Source of the DNA: an uncultured Atopobiaceae bacterium
Lineage (GTDB): Bacteria > Actinomycetota > Coriobacteriia > Coriobacteriales > Atopobiaceae
Direction: 5' to 3'
DNA length: 5,247 bases
Assembly (NCBI GenBank): GCA_947303905.1
Contig: CAMYZR010000133.1
Location: 1-5,247, forward strand
Positions 1 through 5,082 of this stretch are shown in pieces. The translations under genes and the position numbers were made by a program. The notes beneath the pieces were generated by a model that was not told the DNA's origin, ran no database searches, and saw nothing but the letters and a program-made list of their open reading frames with translations. The first letter of the stretch is position 1. Every line of letters begins with the position of its first letter.

Positions 1-192
1 GCCAGTGCACCACGTGAGAATTTCTGCCCTGCCTCGAAGCCGCCAGTGCACCACGTGAGAATTTCTGCCCTGCCTCGAAGCCGCCAGTGCACCACGTGAG
101 AATTTCTGCCCTGCCTCGAAGCCGCCAGTGCACCACGAGCAAATATCTGCCCTGCCTCGAAGCCGCCAGTGCACCAAACTCGGGTTTTGTCC
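1..192. repeat. 41-bp tandem repeat array (four full copies plus a diverged partial copy), open at the left edge
   Basis: Units start at 1, 42, 83 and 124, with no spacer between them. Copies 1-3 are identical. Copy 4 (124-164) differs only in a short core, reading CGAGCAAATAT where the others have CGTGAGAATTT. A fifth copy starts at 165, keeps GCCAGTGCACCA exactly, and then diverges (AACTCGGGTTTTGTCC). Changes are therefore confined to about 11-16 bases after GTGCACCA, while the flank CTGCCCTGCCTCGAAGCC stays constant. GTGCAC in every unit and CACGTG in copies 1-3 are self-complementary. The octamer CCCTGCCT at 150-157 recurs inverted at 207-214. The array ends about 90 bases before the esterase start and contains no credible gene. 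It could be a regulatory or protein-binding array or a simple expanding tandem repeat; its role is unknown. It starts at base 1, so the true copy number is not visible. Confidence 0.95.
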
Positions 193-266
193 TCCCCAAG
201 CAATCAAGGCAGGGTATTGCCGCCTCCATCTCGTCATAGAATGATGGGAGAATCGCAACTGGTATC

Positions 267-273
267 GAGGGGG
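267..273 (+). promoter_or_regulatory. Ribosome binding site of the esterase gene
   Basis: GAGGGGG lies 7 bases before the ATG at 281, a good match and spacing for an actinobacterial Shine-Dalgarno sequence. It supports that ATG as the start, which also places the twin-arginine signal at the very N-terminus. I could not identify a convincing -35/-10 pair in 193-266. The best candidate, TTGCCG (217-222) with TAGAAT (237-242), has a 14-bp spacer, which is too short to trust. Confidence 0.7.
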
Positions 274-280
274 CATCGAG

Positions 281-1459
281 ATGAGCCGAGCGCACGGAAT
301 CGCCGTTACCAGAAGGCAGCTTCTTGGGTTGGGGGCCGGCATTCTGTCTGGCGCCCTCGTCGGTTGTGCGGCTGTTGAGACGACCGATGCCACGAGCGAC
401 GACACGCCGCAGGAGGTGACCGTGACACCCACACATGAGAACGTTCGCCTGATTGGGCGCACCTTCGAGCGGGACGGGATCACCTGGCTTCCGCAGAGCG
501 GCAGCGCGATCGAGTTTGCGGCAACAGGGTCGCGCATCCTCGTCGAGCTGGCGGGTGACGAGAACGCGAGCAATGCGCCAGACATGCGCCCGAGGTTTGC
601 CATTCTCGTCGACGGCGAGGTGGTGCTGGACGACACCCTGGGTAAGGAGCTGCGCACCATCGAGGTGCCCCTCGACGGGCCCGTGGAGGGAGCCGTCATT
701 GAGGTCAAGCATCTCTCCGAGGCGAATCAGGGCTGGATCGACGTGCGCTCCATAACGGTGGAGTCCGATGTGGCCGCTCCCGTTGTGCCAACCGCTCCAA
801 AGGCCTTGAGCATCGCGTTTGTCGGCGATTCCATCACCTGCGCCTACGGCGTGGAGGCGCAGGGCAATGACGATCCCTTCAAGACGACGCAGGAGAACTT
901 CATGAAGTCCTACGCCTACCTTGCGGCGCAGGACCTCGATGCCGACTACGAGACCGCGTGCTACAGCGGCTACGGCATCGTGTCGGGCTGGACGCCCGAT
1001 GGCTCGCGCAACGAGAGCATGCTCTTGCCGCCCGTGTACGACCTGGTGGTGGAGGGCCATGACGAGGCGTGGGACTTCGTGGCGCACCCCCGGGACGTGG
1101 TCGTCATCAACCTGGGGACCAACGACTTCACCTACACCGGGACCGACGAGGCGCGCACGGAGGAGTTCGCCCAGGCCTACGGCGCGTTTCTCGCCCATGT
1201 GCGCGAGGCCAACCCGGAGTCGCTCATCGTCTGCACGCTGGGATCCATGATGGGCTGCGACGCGCTGTATCCCACGCTCGAGAAGGCCGTCGCGGACTAT
1301 GCGGAGCGCACGGGAGACACGCGGGTCATAAGCTACCTGTCTGAGCCGATCGACTACGCGAAGGAAGGTTGCGGGACGAGCGGTCATCCCAACGAGGGTA
1401 GCCAGCGCAAGATCGCCGACGAGCTCGTGAGCGTCATCCGCCGGGAACTGGGGGAGTAG
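281..1459 (+). CDS. Tat-exported lipoprotein, CE2-like SGNH carbohydrate esterase
   Basis: The 392-residue protein is predicted to remove acetyl or other ester groups from polysaccharides at the cell surface. Its N-terminus has a twin-arginine motif (TRRQLLGLG, residues 10-18), a hydrophobic stretch and a lipobox LVGC with Cys29 as the likely lipidated residue, so it should be Tat-exported and membrane-anchored. A Thr/Asp-rich linker follows. Residues ~55-160 resemble the beta-sandwich that precedes the catalytic domain in CE2 esterases, and ~176-390 form an SGNH hydrolase domain. That domain has VGDSIT (nucleophile Ser184), a block II glycine in CYSGYG (227-232), GTND (279-282) and SGHPN with the catalytic His369. 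The Ser-His pair with beta-sandwich plus SGNH order fits CE2 (acetyl-xylan/mannan esterases); the real substrate is not visible. It is the only clearly assigned plus-strand gene in the GC-rich part and ends 8 bases from the convergent DUF3795 gene, with no obvious terminator between. Confidence 0.88.
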   Translation: MSRAHGIAVTRRQLLGLGAGILSGALVGCAAVETTDATSDDTPQEVTVTPTHENVRLIGRTFERDGITWLPQSGSAIEFAATGSRILVELAGDENASNAPDMRPRFAILVDGEVVLDDTLGKELRTIEVPLDGPVEGAVIEVKHLSEANQGWIDVRSITVESDVAAPVVPTAPKALSIAFVGDSITCAYGVEAQGNDDPFKTTQENFMKSYAYLAAQDLDADYETACYSGYGIVSGWTPDGSRNESMLLPPVYDLVVEGHDEAWDFVAHPRDVVVINLGTNDFTYTGTDEARTEEFAQAYGAFLAHVREANPESLIVCTLGSMMGCDALYPTLEKAVADYAERTGDTRVISYLSEPIDYAKEGCGTSGHPNEGSQRKIADELVSVIRRELGE

Positions 1460-1467
1460 GGCAGCCG

Positions 1468-1857
1468 TCACCTCGCAAGGTTCGCTTCCTTTTCGAAAAA
1501 GGCCCTCCGCAGCTGCTCGAACTCCGCGTCCGAGCAGGCTTCGCGGCACGCCGGCGCAAACGACGCCGTGACCGCAAAGCACTCGCGCATCCGCTCGCAG
1601 GGGTACTCGCCACACTCGGCGCAGCTTGCGATGCCCCTCTCCGCGCAGCAGCTCACGACCCGGTAGCGACACCAGTTCTCCGGCTTGCAACCCGTACAGG
1701 CGATCTCCTCGTTGGAGACCACGCGGTCGCGATAGCCGATTCTCATCCAGAGCTCGGCGGTGCGGCGCAGCTCCTCCGGCGACTTCTCATAGGGATGCGC
1801 AACGTACCTCGGACATGCCGAGCAGTCGTTCCCACATGCTGCGAGTATGCGTGACAT
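1468..1857 (-). CDS. Cysteine-rich DUF3795 protein
   Basis: This small cytoplasmic protein (129 residues from the chosen start) carries 14 cysteines. They include the N-terminal CGNDCSACP cluster (Cys8, 12, 15), then CTGC (54, 57), Cys63, a Cys70-Cys71 pair, CAECGEYPC (79, 82, 87), and Cys93, 104 and 108. The CGxxCxxCP opening and the central CTGCK segment are the signature of the DUF3795 family, a zinc- or iron-sulfur-type cysteine-rich family of unknown biochemical role. Metal binding is inferred from cysteine spacing only. An ATG at 1866 is also in frame, but the strong Shine-Dalgarno abuts it directly, whereas the ATG at 1857 has a normal 9-base gap and puts the conserved cluster right at the N-terminus. 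It lies 27 bases downstream of the ASCH-domain gene on the same strand and is probably co-transcribed with it. Confidence 0.85.
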   Translation of the reverse strand: MSRILAACGNDCSACPRYVAHPYEKSPEELRRTAELWMRIGYRDRVVSNEEIACTGCKPENWCRYRVVSCCAERGIASCAECGEYPCERMRECFAVTASFAPACREACSDAEFEQLRRAFFEKEANLAR

Positions 1858-1866
1858 CGAGTCCAT

Positions 1867-1874
1867 CTCCTCTC
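1867..1874 (-). promoter_or_regulatory. Ribosome binding site deciding the DUF3795 start
   Basis: On the minus strand GAGAGGAG touches the in-frame ATG at 1866 with no gap, which would be non-functional spacing. It sits 9 bases before the next in-frame ATG at 1857. The second ATG is therefore the better start, making the protein 129 rather than 132 residues. Confidence 0.65.
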
Positions 1875-1884
1875 GGCAGCTGTG

Positions 1885-2337
1885 CTACGCGCGGGGCTGT
1901 GGCGTAGGGTCAGCGGGGGTGTATACGAGCTCAAACTCCTCGCACACCAGCTCCGAGTCCTCGTCAAACGGAAGGCCGGCGGCGCCCAGGACCTCGGAAA
2001 AGTACTCCATGTGGATACGCCTCCAGTAGTCCAGGGACCTATTGCCCTCACCCTCCTTGAAGGCGTGCTCCTCGGTCACGCGCCGAAACGTCTCGACGTA
2101 AACTCGCGTGGTCCTGATGATGCAGACCGCATTGTCCGCCGAATCGAGAATCACGCTGTAGTCGCCGGGCTTGGGCAGCGGCTCGCCTTCGAGCTTCATC
2201 AGGGCAAGCGATGAGCAGGTGGCGGTTTTGGTTCCGCTCATCACCAGTCTTGCCAGCTTGTCCGGTGCCCCACCGAAGGCCCACGCCTCGTAGTCACCAA
2301 CCAGCCCCGACTCGTCCCAGAGTTCCTTTGCTGTCAA
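1885..2337 (-). CDS. ASCH-domain protein, YhfF-like
   Basis: The 150-residue cytoplasmic protein matches the YhfF-type branch of the ASCH superfamily. Visible hallmarks are AFGGAPDKLARLVMSGTKTAT (residues 20-40, holding the GxKxxT signature), a segment resembling the ASCH core strands (PGDYSVILDSADNAVCIIRTTRVYV, 57-81), and the EEHAFKEGEGNRSLDYWRRIHMEYF stretch (89-113) with the conserved EGEG...SL..WR..H..YF pattern. ASCH folds bind RNA or modified nucleosides, and one ASCH protein (YqfB) is an N4-acetylcytidine amidohydrolase. The activity of the YhfF branch is not established, so nucleic-acid or nucleoside binding is only inferred. The start is a TTG at 2337, the only start codon well placed after the Shine-Dalgarno. 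It lies between the membrane-protein gene (46 bases upstream) and the DUF3795 gene (27 bases downstream), suggesting a three-gene transcription unit. The C-terminal tail is proline-rich. Confidence 0.87.
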   Translation of the reverse strand: MTAKELWDESGLVGDYEAWAFGGAPDKLARLVMSGTKTATCSSLALMKLEGEPLPKPGDYSVILDSADNAVCIIRTTRVYVETFRRVTEEHAFKEGEGNRSLDYWRRIHMEYFSEVLGAAGLPFDEDSELVCEEFELVYTPADPTPQPRA

Positions 2338-2344
2338 TGTGAGG

Positions 2345-2351
2345 CCTCCCT
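2345..2351 (-). promoter_or_regulatory. Ribosome binding site supporting the TTG start of the ASCH gene
   Basis: AGGGAGG on the minus strand lies 7 bases before TTG at 2337. No ATG or GTG in the same frame is nearby, so the site fixes the unusual TTG start. Confidence 0.7.
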
Positions 2352-2383
2352 CAAGCGCGACCGACGTTACGCTGCATTTTAGG

Positions 2384-2848
2384 TTACAGCTCGCGCAGGT
2401 GGCCGAGGTGGATGCCGATGTGGCCGACGCCGAGGATCACGGCGGAGACCACCGCGATGGGCGACTGGTACCAGATGCCCAGAAGCAGGAAGGCCGCCAC
2501 GGGCAGGCTCGCGATGGGCACGGGGATGGGTCCGAGCGGCTGGTACATGCCATCGAGCTTCTCACCGTCCCTGAAGTAGCGGACCCATGCGACCTCGTAG
2601 AGCACCATGAGCAAAAGCGCGGCCAGCAGCCAGAGAAGCCAGGGGAGCGAGAAGCCCCGCGGGCACACGAACACGACGGCCGAGGTGGTGGTGAGCACCT
2701 GCCCGGCGCGCTCGAGCGCAAGGAGGGTCTTGTCCTCGTGCGCGGCAATCTCGTCGTAGCCCTGGGGCTGGTTCTTGGCCCACCTGATGTTGGGGACAAA
2801 CAGCATCGCCAGAAACGCGACGCCGACTATCGAGAAACCAAACTGCAT
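2384..2848 (-). CDS. Small multi-pass membrane protein of unknown function
   Basis: The protein has 154 residues. I do not recognise a named family with certainty; similar short hydrophobic proteins occur in gut Firmicutes and Actinobacteria. By eye there are about five membrane segments: ~3-20, ~47-62, ~66-87, ~107-127 and ~130-148. Between the first two lies a charged loop (PNIRWAKNQPQGYDEIAAHEDK, about 19-40), and a basic/acidic loop (VRYFRDGEKLDG, 89-100) follows the third. The tail is histidine-containing (GHIGIHLGHLREL, 142-154); the histidines could be structural or metal-binding, but nothing proves either. The start ATG has a good Shine-Dalgarno (GGAGGG, 2854-2859, gap 5). It is the first gene after the inverted-repeat gap and probably leads a short operon with the ASCH and DUF3795 genes. 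A transporter or enzyme role cannot be assigned. Confidence 0.75.
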   Translation of the reverse strand: MQFGFSIVGVAFLAMLFVPNIRWAKNQPQGYDEIAAHEDKTLLALERAGQVLTTTSAVVFVCPRGFSLPWLLWLLAALLLMVLYEVAWVRYFRDGEKLDGMYQPLGPIPVPIASLPVAAFLLLGIWYQSPIAVVSAVILGVGHIGIHLGHLREL

Positions 2849-2889
2849 CCTTACCCTCCAACGACGTGGCTGGTCCGTTTTCCTCCGAA

Positions 2890-2909
2890 GGGGACAGGCG
2901 CCTGTCCCC
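2890..2909. repeat. Perfect 20-bp palindrome (REP-like intergenic element)
   Basis: GGGGACAGGCGCCTGTCCCC equals its own reverse complement over all 20 bases and does not extend further. It lies in the 111-bp gap between the GNAT gene ending at 2960 and the membrane-protein gene starting at 2848. Nearly the same GGGGACAGG...CCTGTCCCC palindrome is, to my recollection, a recurrent intergenic element in many unrelated bacterial genomes, resembling REP sequences. There is no T-run on either side, so it is not a canonical intrinsic terminator, although an RNA copy would fold into a very stable hairpin that could pause polymerase or protect the mRNA end. Confidence 0.85.
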
Positions 2910-2920
2910 CGTCTTTCCTG

Positions 2921-2953
2921 CGGTTTTGCGGGCTGGGGAGTATCCCCAAACCG
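2921..2953. repeat. Compound stem-loop directly after the GNAT stop codon
   Basis: An inner hairpin GGGGA-gta-TCCCC (2935-2947) sits inside an outer inverted repeat CGGTTT (2921-2926) and AAACCG (2948-2953). It starts 6 bases beyond the stop codon of the minus-strand GNAT gene, the position of a transcription terminator or mRNA-stabilising structure. As read on the minus strand no U-tract follows, so a classical Rho-independent terminator is not supported. Together with the 20-bp palindrome 11 bases away it may mark the boundary between two transcription units. Confidence 0.6.
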
Positions 2954-2959
2954 AATTCG

Positions 2960-3499
2960 CTAGCCCAGCCGCTTCTCGAAGCGGAACATGCCGTCCTCAA
3001 ACTGCTCGCCCTCGCCGTGCTCGTTGGCATCCGGGTCGTTGGGGTCGGGGTGATGGCTGTTGAAGAACTCGACGATGTGGAACCCGCAGCGGTTGACGTA
3101 GAAGTGGATGTTCCTCTTCTCGAAGTACGGCGTGACCAGGCCCCACACCTTCACCTGCGGATACGCCTTCTCGATCTCGCACCAGGCCGCGTAGCCGATG
3201 CCCCTGCTGTGCGCATGCGGGCTCGTGAACAGCAGCTCGAGCTCGCCCCTCTCGCCATCGATCTTCACCACGGCGCCGCCGACCTTCGCCCCGTCCAAAA
3301 CGATGCGCCAAGCCTCGCCCTCGTCGATGGATTGCTCGATGGTGTCGCGCGAGATGATCTGCCCGTCCTCCTCGAAGTGGTCGTCGCGTCGCCCGAACTC
3401 CTCCAGGGCGCCGAAGTTGAACGCCTCCTGGTTGTCGAGAATGAACTGCTCGCGGTCGCTGTCCTGCAGCGGCTCGAGCCAGACGCCCTTCTTCTCCAT
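2960..3499 (-). CDS. GNAT-family N-acetyltransferase
   Basis: The 179-residue protein is predicted to transfer an acetyl group from acetyl-CoA to an amine; the acceptor is unknown. The Gcn5-related fold is seen in the acetyl-CoA-binding motif A (ELELLFTSPHAHSRGIGYAA, residues 86-105, with Arg99-Gly100-Ile101-Gly102 as the pyrophosphate loop) and motif B (FEKRNIHFYVNRCGFHIVEFF, 126-146, with the N...FY...GF pattern). A strand before motif A (WRIVLDGAKVGGAVVKI, 64-80) also fits. The C-terminal segment (149-165) is rich in Asp, Pro, Asn and His. A longer version starting at GTG 3541 is possible, but the ATG at 3499 has the proper Shine-Dalgarno and begins right at the family's first strand. It follows the other GNAT gene by 45 bases, but the two proteins are clearly different in sequence, so this is not a recent duplication. 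Confidence 0.87.
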   Translation of the reverse strand: MEKKGVWLEPLQDSDREQFILDNQEAFNFGALEEFGRRDDHFEEDGQIISRDTIEQSIDEGEAWRIVLDGAKVGGAVVKIDGERGELELLFTSPHAHSRGIGYAAWCEIEKAYPQVKVWGLVTPYFEKRNIHFYVNRCGFHIVEFFNSHHPDPNDPDANEHGEGEQFEDGMFRFEKRLG

Positions 3500-3507
3500 C
3501 TTCACGG

Positions 3508-3514
3508 TCCCTCT
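3508..3514 (-). promoter_or_regulatory. Ribosome binding site deciding the GNAT start at 3499
   Basis: AGAGGGA on the minus strand lies 8 bases before ATG 3499. No comparable site precedes the upstream in-frame GTG at 3541, so the shorter 179-residue product is favoured. Confidence 0.65.
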
Positions 3515-3544
3515 CTTGTCGACAAAAGCGCTTCGCAGCACATT

Positions 3545-4063
3545 CTAGAGCACGGCGGGGGAGGGGCGTCGCTCGAGCACCATCCTGAGCTCTGTTACCT
3601 CTCCGCCGAGGTCGAGCGTCTGGCTCTCGCCGTCAAATCGGAAGCCAAAGCGCTCGTAGAAGCGGATGGCGCGCCTGTTTCCCTCGAGGACCCAGACGAT
3701 GACCTTGTCGCGGTCGGGCATGCCCTGGAGGGCGGTGCTCATGAGCTTCGCGCCGATGCCACGACCGTAGTAGTCGCTCAGCAGGTAGATGGCGTAGACC
3801 TCGCCTGCGTTTGGGATGTCGTCTCCCCGGTAGGGGCCGTAGTCGGCAAAGCCAACGACCTCGTCGCCGTCCTTGGCCAGCAGCGTGCTGTAGCCTGCAT
3901 GGAAGGCGCGCAGGGCCATCTTCTCGGAGAGCTCAAGCGTCCTCGCGTCGAGAAAGTCCTGGCTCAGGAGACCGCGATAGGCTTCCTTCCATGCCGTGCA
4001 GTGCACGTATGCCTTGCCCATGGCCTCTGACTCGCTGGTCATTGGCACGATCGTTACCTGCAT
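3545..4063 (-). CDS. GNAT-family N-acetyltransferase, coupled to hipA
   Basis: This 172-residue protein is a single-domain Gcn5-related acetyltransferase. The motif A region is EVYAIYLLSDYYGRGIGAKLM (residues 88-108), with the Gly-Arg-Gly-Ile-Gly loop for acetyl-CoA pyrophosphate. Motif B is VLEGNRRAIRFYERFGF (125-141), a textbook N..A..FYe..GF match. The N-terminal AWKEAYRGLLSQDFL (24-38) is typical of a broad GNAT subgroup whose substrates (small amines, peptides or protein ends) are mostly unknown. The start is uncertain. ATG 4063 begins at the usual family N-terminus but has weak ribosome-binding support. ATG 4078, adding five residues, overlaps the hipA stop as ATGA with GAGG directly before it. 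A TTG at 4126 is also in frame but unlikely. Either of the first two keeps the gene tightly linked to hipA, suggesting co-translation. It is longer than, and unlike, the small TacT/AtaT-type GNAT toxins, so a toxin role is not claimed. Confidence 0.85.
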   Translation of the reverse strand: MQVTIVPMTSESEAMGKAYVHCTAWKEAYRGLLSQDFLDARTLELSEKMALRAFHAGYSTLLAKDGDEVVGFADYGPYRGDDIPNAGEVYAIYLLSDYYGRGIGAKLMSTALQGMPDRDKVIVWVLEGNRRAIRFYERFGFRFDGESQTLDLGGEVTELRMVLERRPSPAVL

Positions 4064-4074
4064 CGCGTTGCCAA

Positions 4075-5064
4075 TCATCCTCGTAGCAGTGATGCCCTTA
4101 GGGCAATATCCGTTCGCGGTCTGCAATCCGTCACTAGCTTCTCGGCGAATGAGCCGGCATCAACTCCAGACTCCGCGTCGAGGTCATGCGCCGCATCAAG
4201 AATGGCCGTACAAATGGATTCCGCCATCTCTGCGAGAGCGTCGCTTGCCTGCCTCCAGCCTATGCCCAGCTGGCGAGCCATGACGGGAAAGTCTTCCGCC
4301 TGTACGGCATCAATGAGCCGGCGCCGCCCAATGCCCATACCCATCTCGCGCGATAGATCTTCATAGACTGTCGTACAAGTGATGTCGTAGATGGGGGAGA
4401 CGGACTTGCTCTGCCAGTCGAATGACCAGGTGAGAGAGAGGTTCTTGAGGTGGTTGTCGCAGTTTCCAATCAGATAGTCGAAAGCCAGCATGTCAAACAC
4501 ATACGAGCGATCGCTGTATCGCTCCGACGACTCCCGAGAGATTGCTTCTGCTACCGACGTGGTGTAGCCGGCAACCATCTCGTCTGAGGGGGTGTACTTT
4601 AGGGCATCGACAGACACCCCAAGGACCTGGCAGAAGTCTGCCTGGTGCAATCTCATGACAGGGGGAAGGCCGTTCGGTCTATCTGAGATGCTGAGACGAT
4701 CGAATCTTTTGGAGATGAGCACGGGCTCTGCGCCATCTATGGCGACGAGCTTCGTTTCCGCAGCATCGTCGAAGCCGCATGCGAGTGCGCATCTCATGCA
4801 AAGCGCCTCGTTCAGCATCTGATGGGGGAATGCGGGGCTTCCCGCCTTAATGATATGGTTTGAGGGGCATAGACCCTGGGGGAGCTCCCAGACACCATCG
4901 TGCTCGGTCGCACCAAACTTAGACACCGCTCCATTCAGAGAAAGTCTGCTGTCGAGCAGTGTGTCAAATGCGACACGGTCTGGGTCACGCGAGAACTGCT
5001 CAAAGAACGCTAAGTCTATCGTCTTTGGATTTCCGCGGTTGAGATCAAGGGGAATTATTCTCGA
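4075..5064 (-). CDS. hipA: HipA-family serine/threonine kinase toxin, 5'-truncated
   Basis: HipA toxins are kinases that phosphorylate targets such as glutamyl-tRNA synthetase and are neutralised by a HipB partner. The kinase core is intact. Numbering from the in-frame GTG at 4926: HIIK with the ATP-binding Lys27, NEALCM with Glu40, ISKRFDR (71-77), RLHQADFCQVLG (92-103), catalytic loop GNCDNHLKN (154-162) with Asp157, and metal-binding SPIYD with Asp181. Homology continues upstream of that GTG: LSLNGAVSKF, encoded across about 4912-4944, aligns with the Gly-rich loop of E. coli HipA that holds its autophosphorylated serine. GTG 4926 therefore lies inside the domain and is not a credible start. 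The frame stays open to 5100 with no ATG, GTG or TTG before 4926, and plausible HipA-like residues end around 5045-5064, where AT-rich DNA begins. The N-terminal ~100 residues and any hipB are missing, so the gene is broken or cut by an assembly join. Its G+C looks somewhat lower than its left neighbours (57% versus 68% in two sampled 60-base lines). Confidence 0.85.
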   Translation of the reverse strand, partial: SRIIPLDLNRGNPKTIDLAFFEQFSRDPDRVAFDTLLDSRLSLNGAVSKFGATEHDGVWELPQGLCPSNHIIKAGSPAFPHQMLNEALCMRCALACGFDDAAETKLVAIDGAEPVLISKRFDRLSISDRPNGLPPVMRLHQADFCQVLGVSVDALKYTPSDEMVAGYTTSVAEAISRESSERYSDRSYVFDMLAFDYLIGNCDNHLKNLSLTWSFDWQSKSVSPIYDITCTTVYEDLSREMGMGIGRRRLIDAVQAEDFPVMARQLGIGWRQASDALAEMAESICTAILDAAHDLDAESGVDAGSFAEKLVTDCRPRTDIALRASLLRG

Positions 5065-5066
5065 AA

Positions 5067-5072
5067 AAGGAG
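5067..5072 (+). promoter_or_regulatory. Ribosome binding site of the low-GC gene
   Basis: AAGGAG lies 10 bases before ATG 5083 and reads as a standard low-GC Firmicute-type Shine-Dalgarno. It belongs to the AT-rich segment and so places the composition junction to its left, before about 5066. Confidence 0.65.
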
Positions 5073-5082
5073 AGTATATATA

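Noticed and set aside
1..176. CRISPR array
   Set aside because: Units abut with no unique spacers: three units are identical throughout and the variable core is only about 11 bases. No cas gene is present. It is a tandem repeat.
169..378. Small plus-strand frame overlapping the esterase start
   Set aside because: It begins inside the decayed repeat, overlaps the signal-peptide region in another frame, lacks a ribosome site and has an arginine-rich low-information product.
1460..1467. Bidirectional terminator between the converging esterase and DUF3795 genes
   Set aside because: The gap is 8 bases, with no inverted repeat or T-run visible around it.
2339..4030. Long plus-strand open frame of 563 codons
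   Set aside because: It runs antisense through the membrane-protein gene, both GNAT genes and the palindromic gap. The minus-strand frames carry clear family motifs and ribosome sites, so this is a GC-rich shadow frame.
3545..4078. HipA plus GNAT as a new toxin-antitoxin pair
   Set aside because: Adjacency and a possible 4-base overlap are the only evidence. The GNAT has ordinary family motifs with no toxin or antitoxin hallmark, and the true hipA upstream partner is not in the window.
4093..4105. Short hairpin TGCCC-TTA-GGGCA as a terminator or operator
   Set aside because: It has only a 5-bp stem, lies inside the hipA 3' coding end, and has no U-tract.
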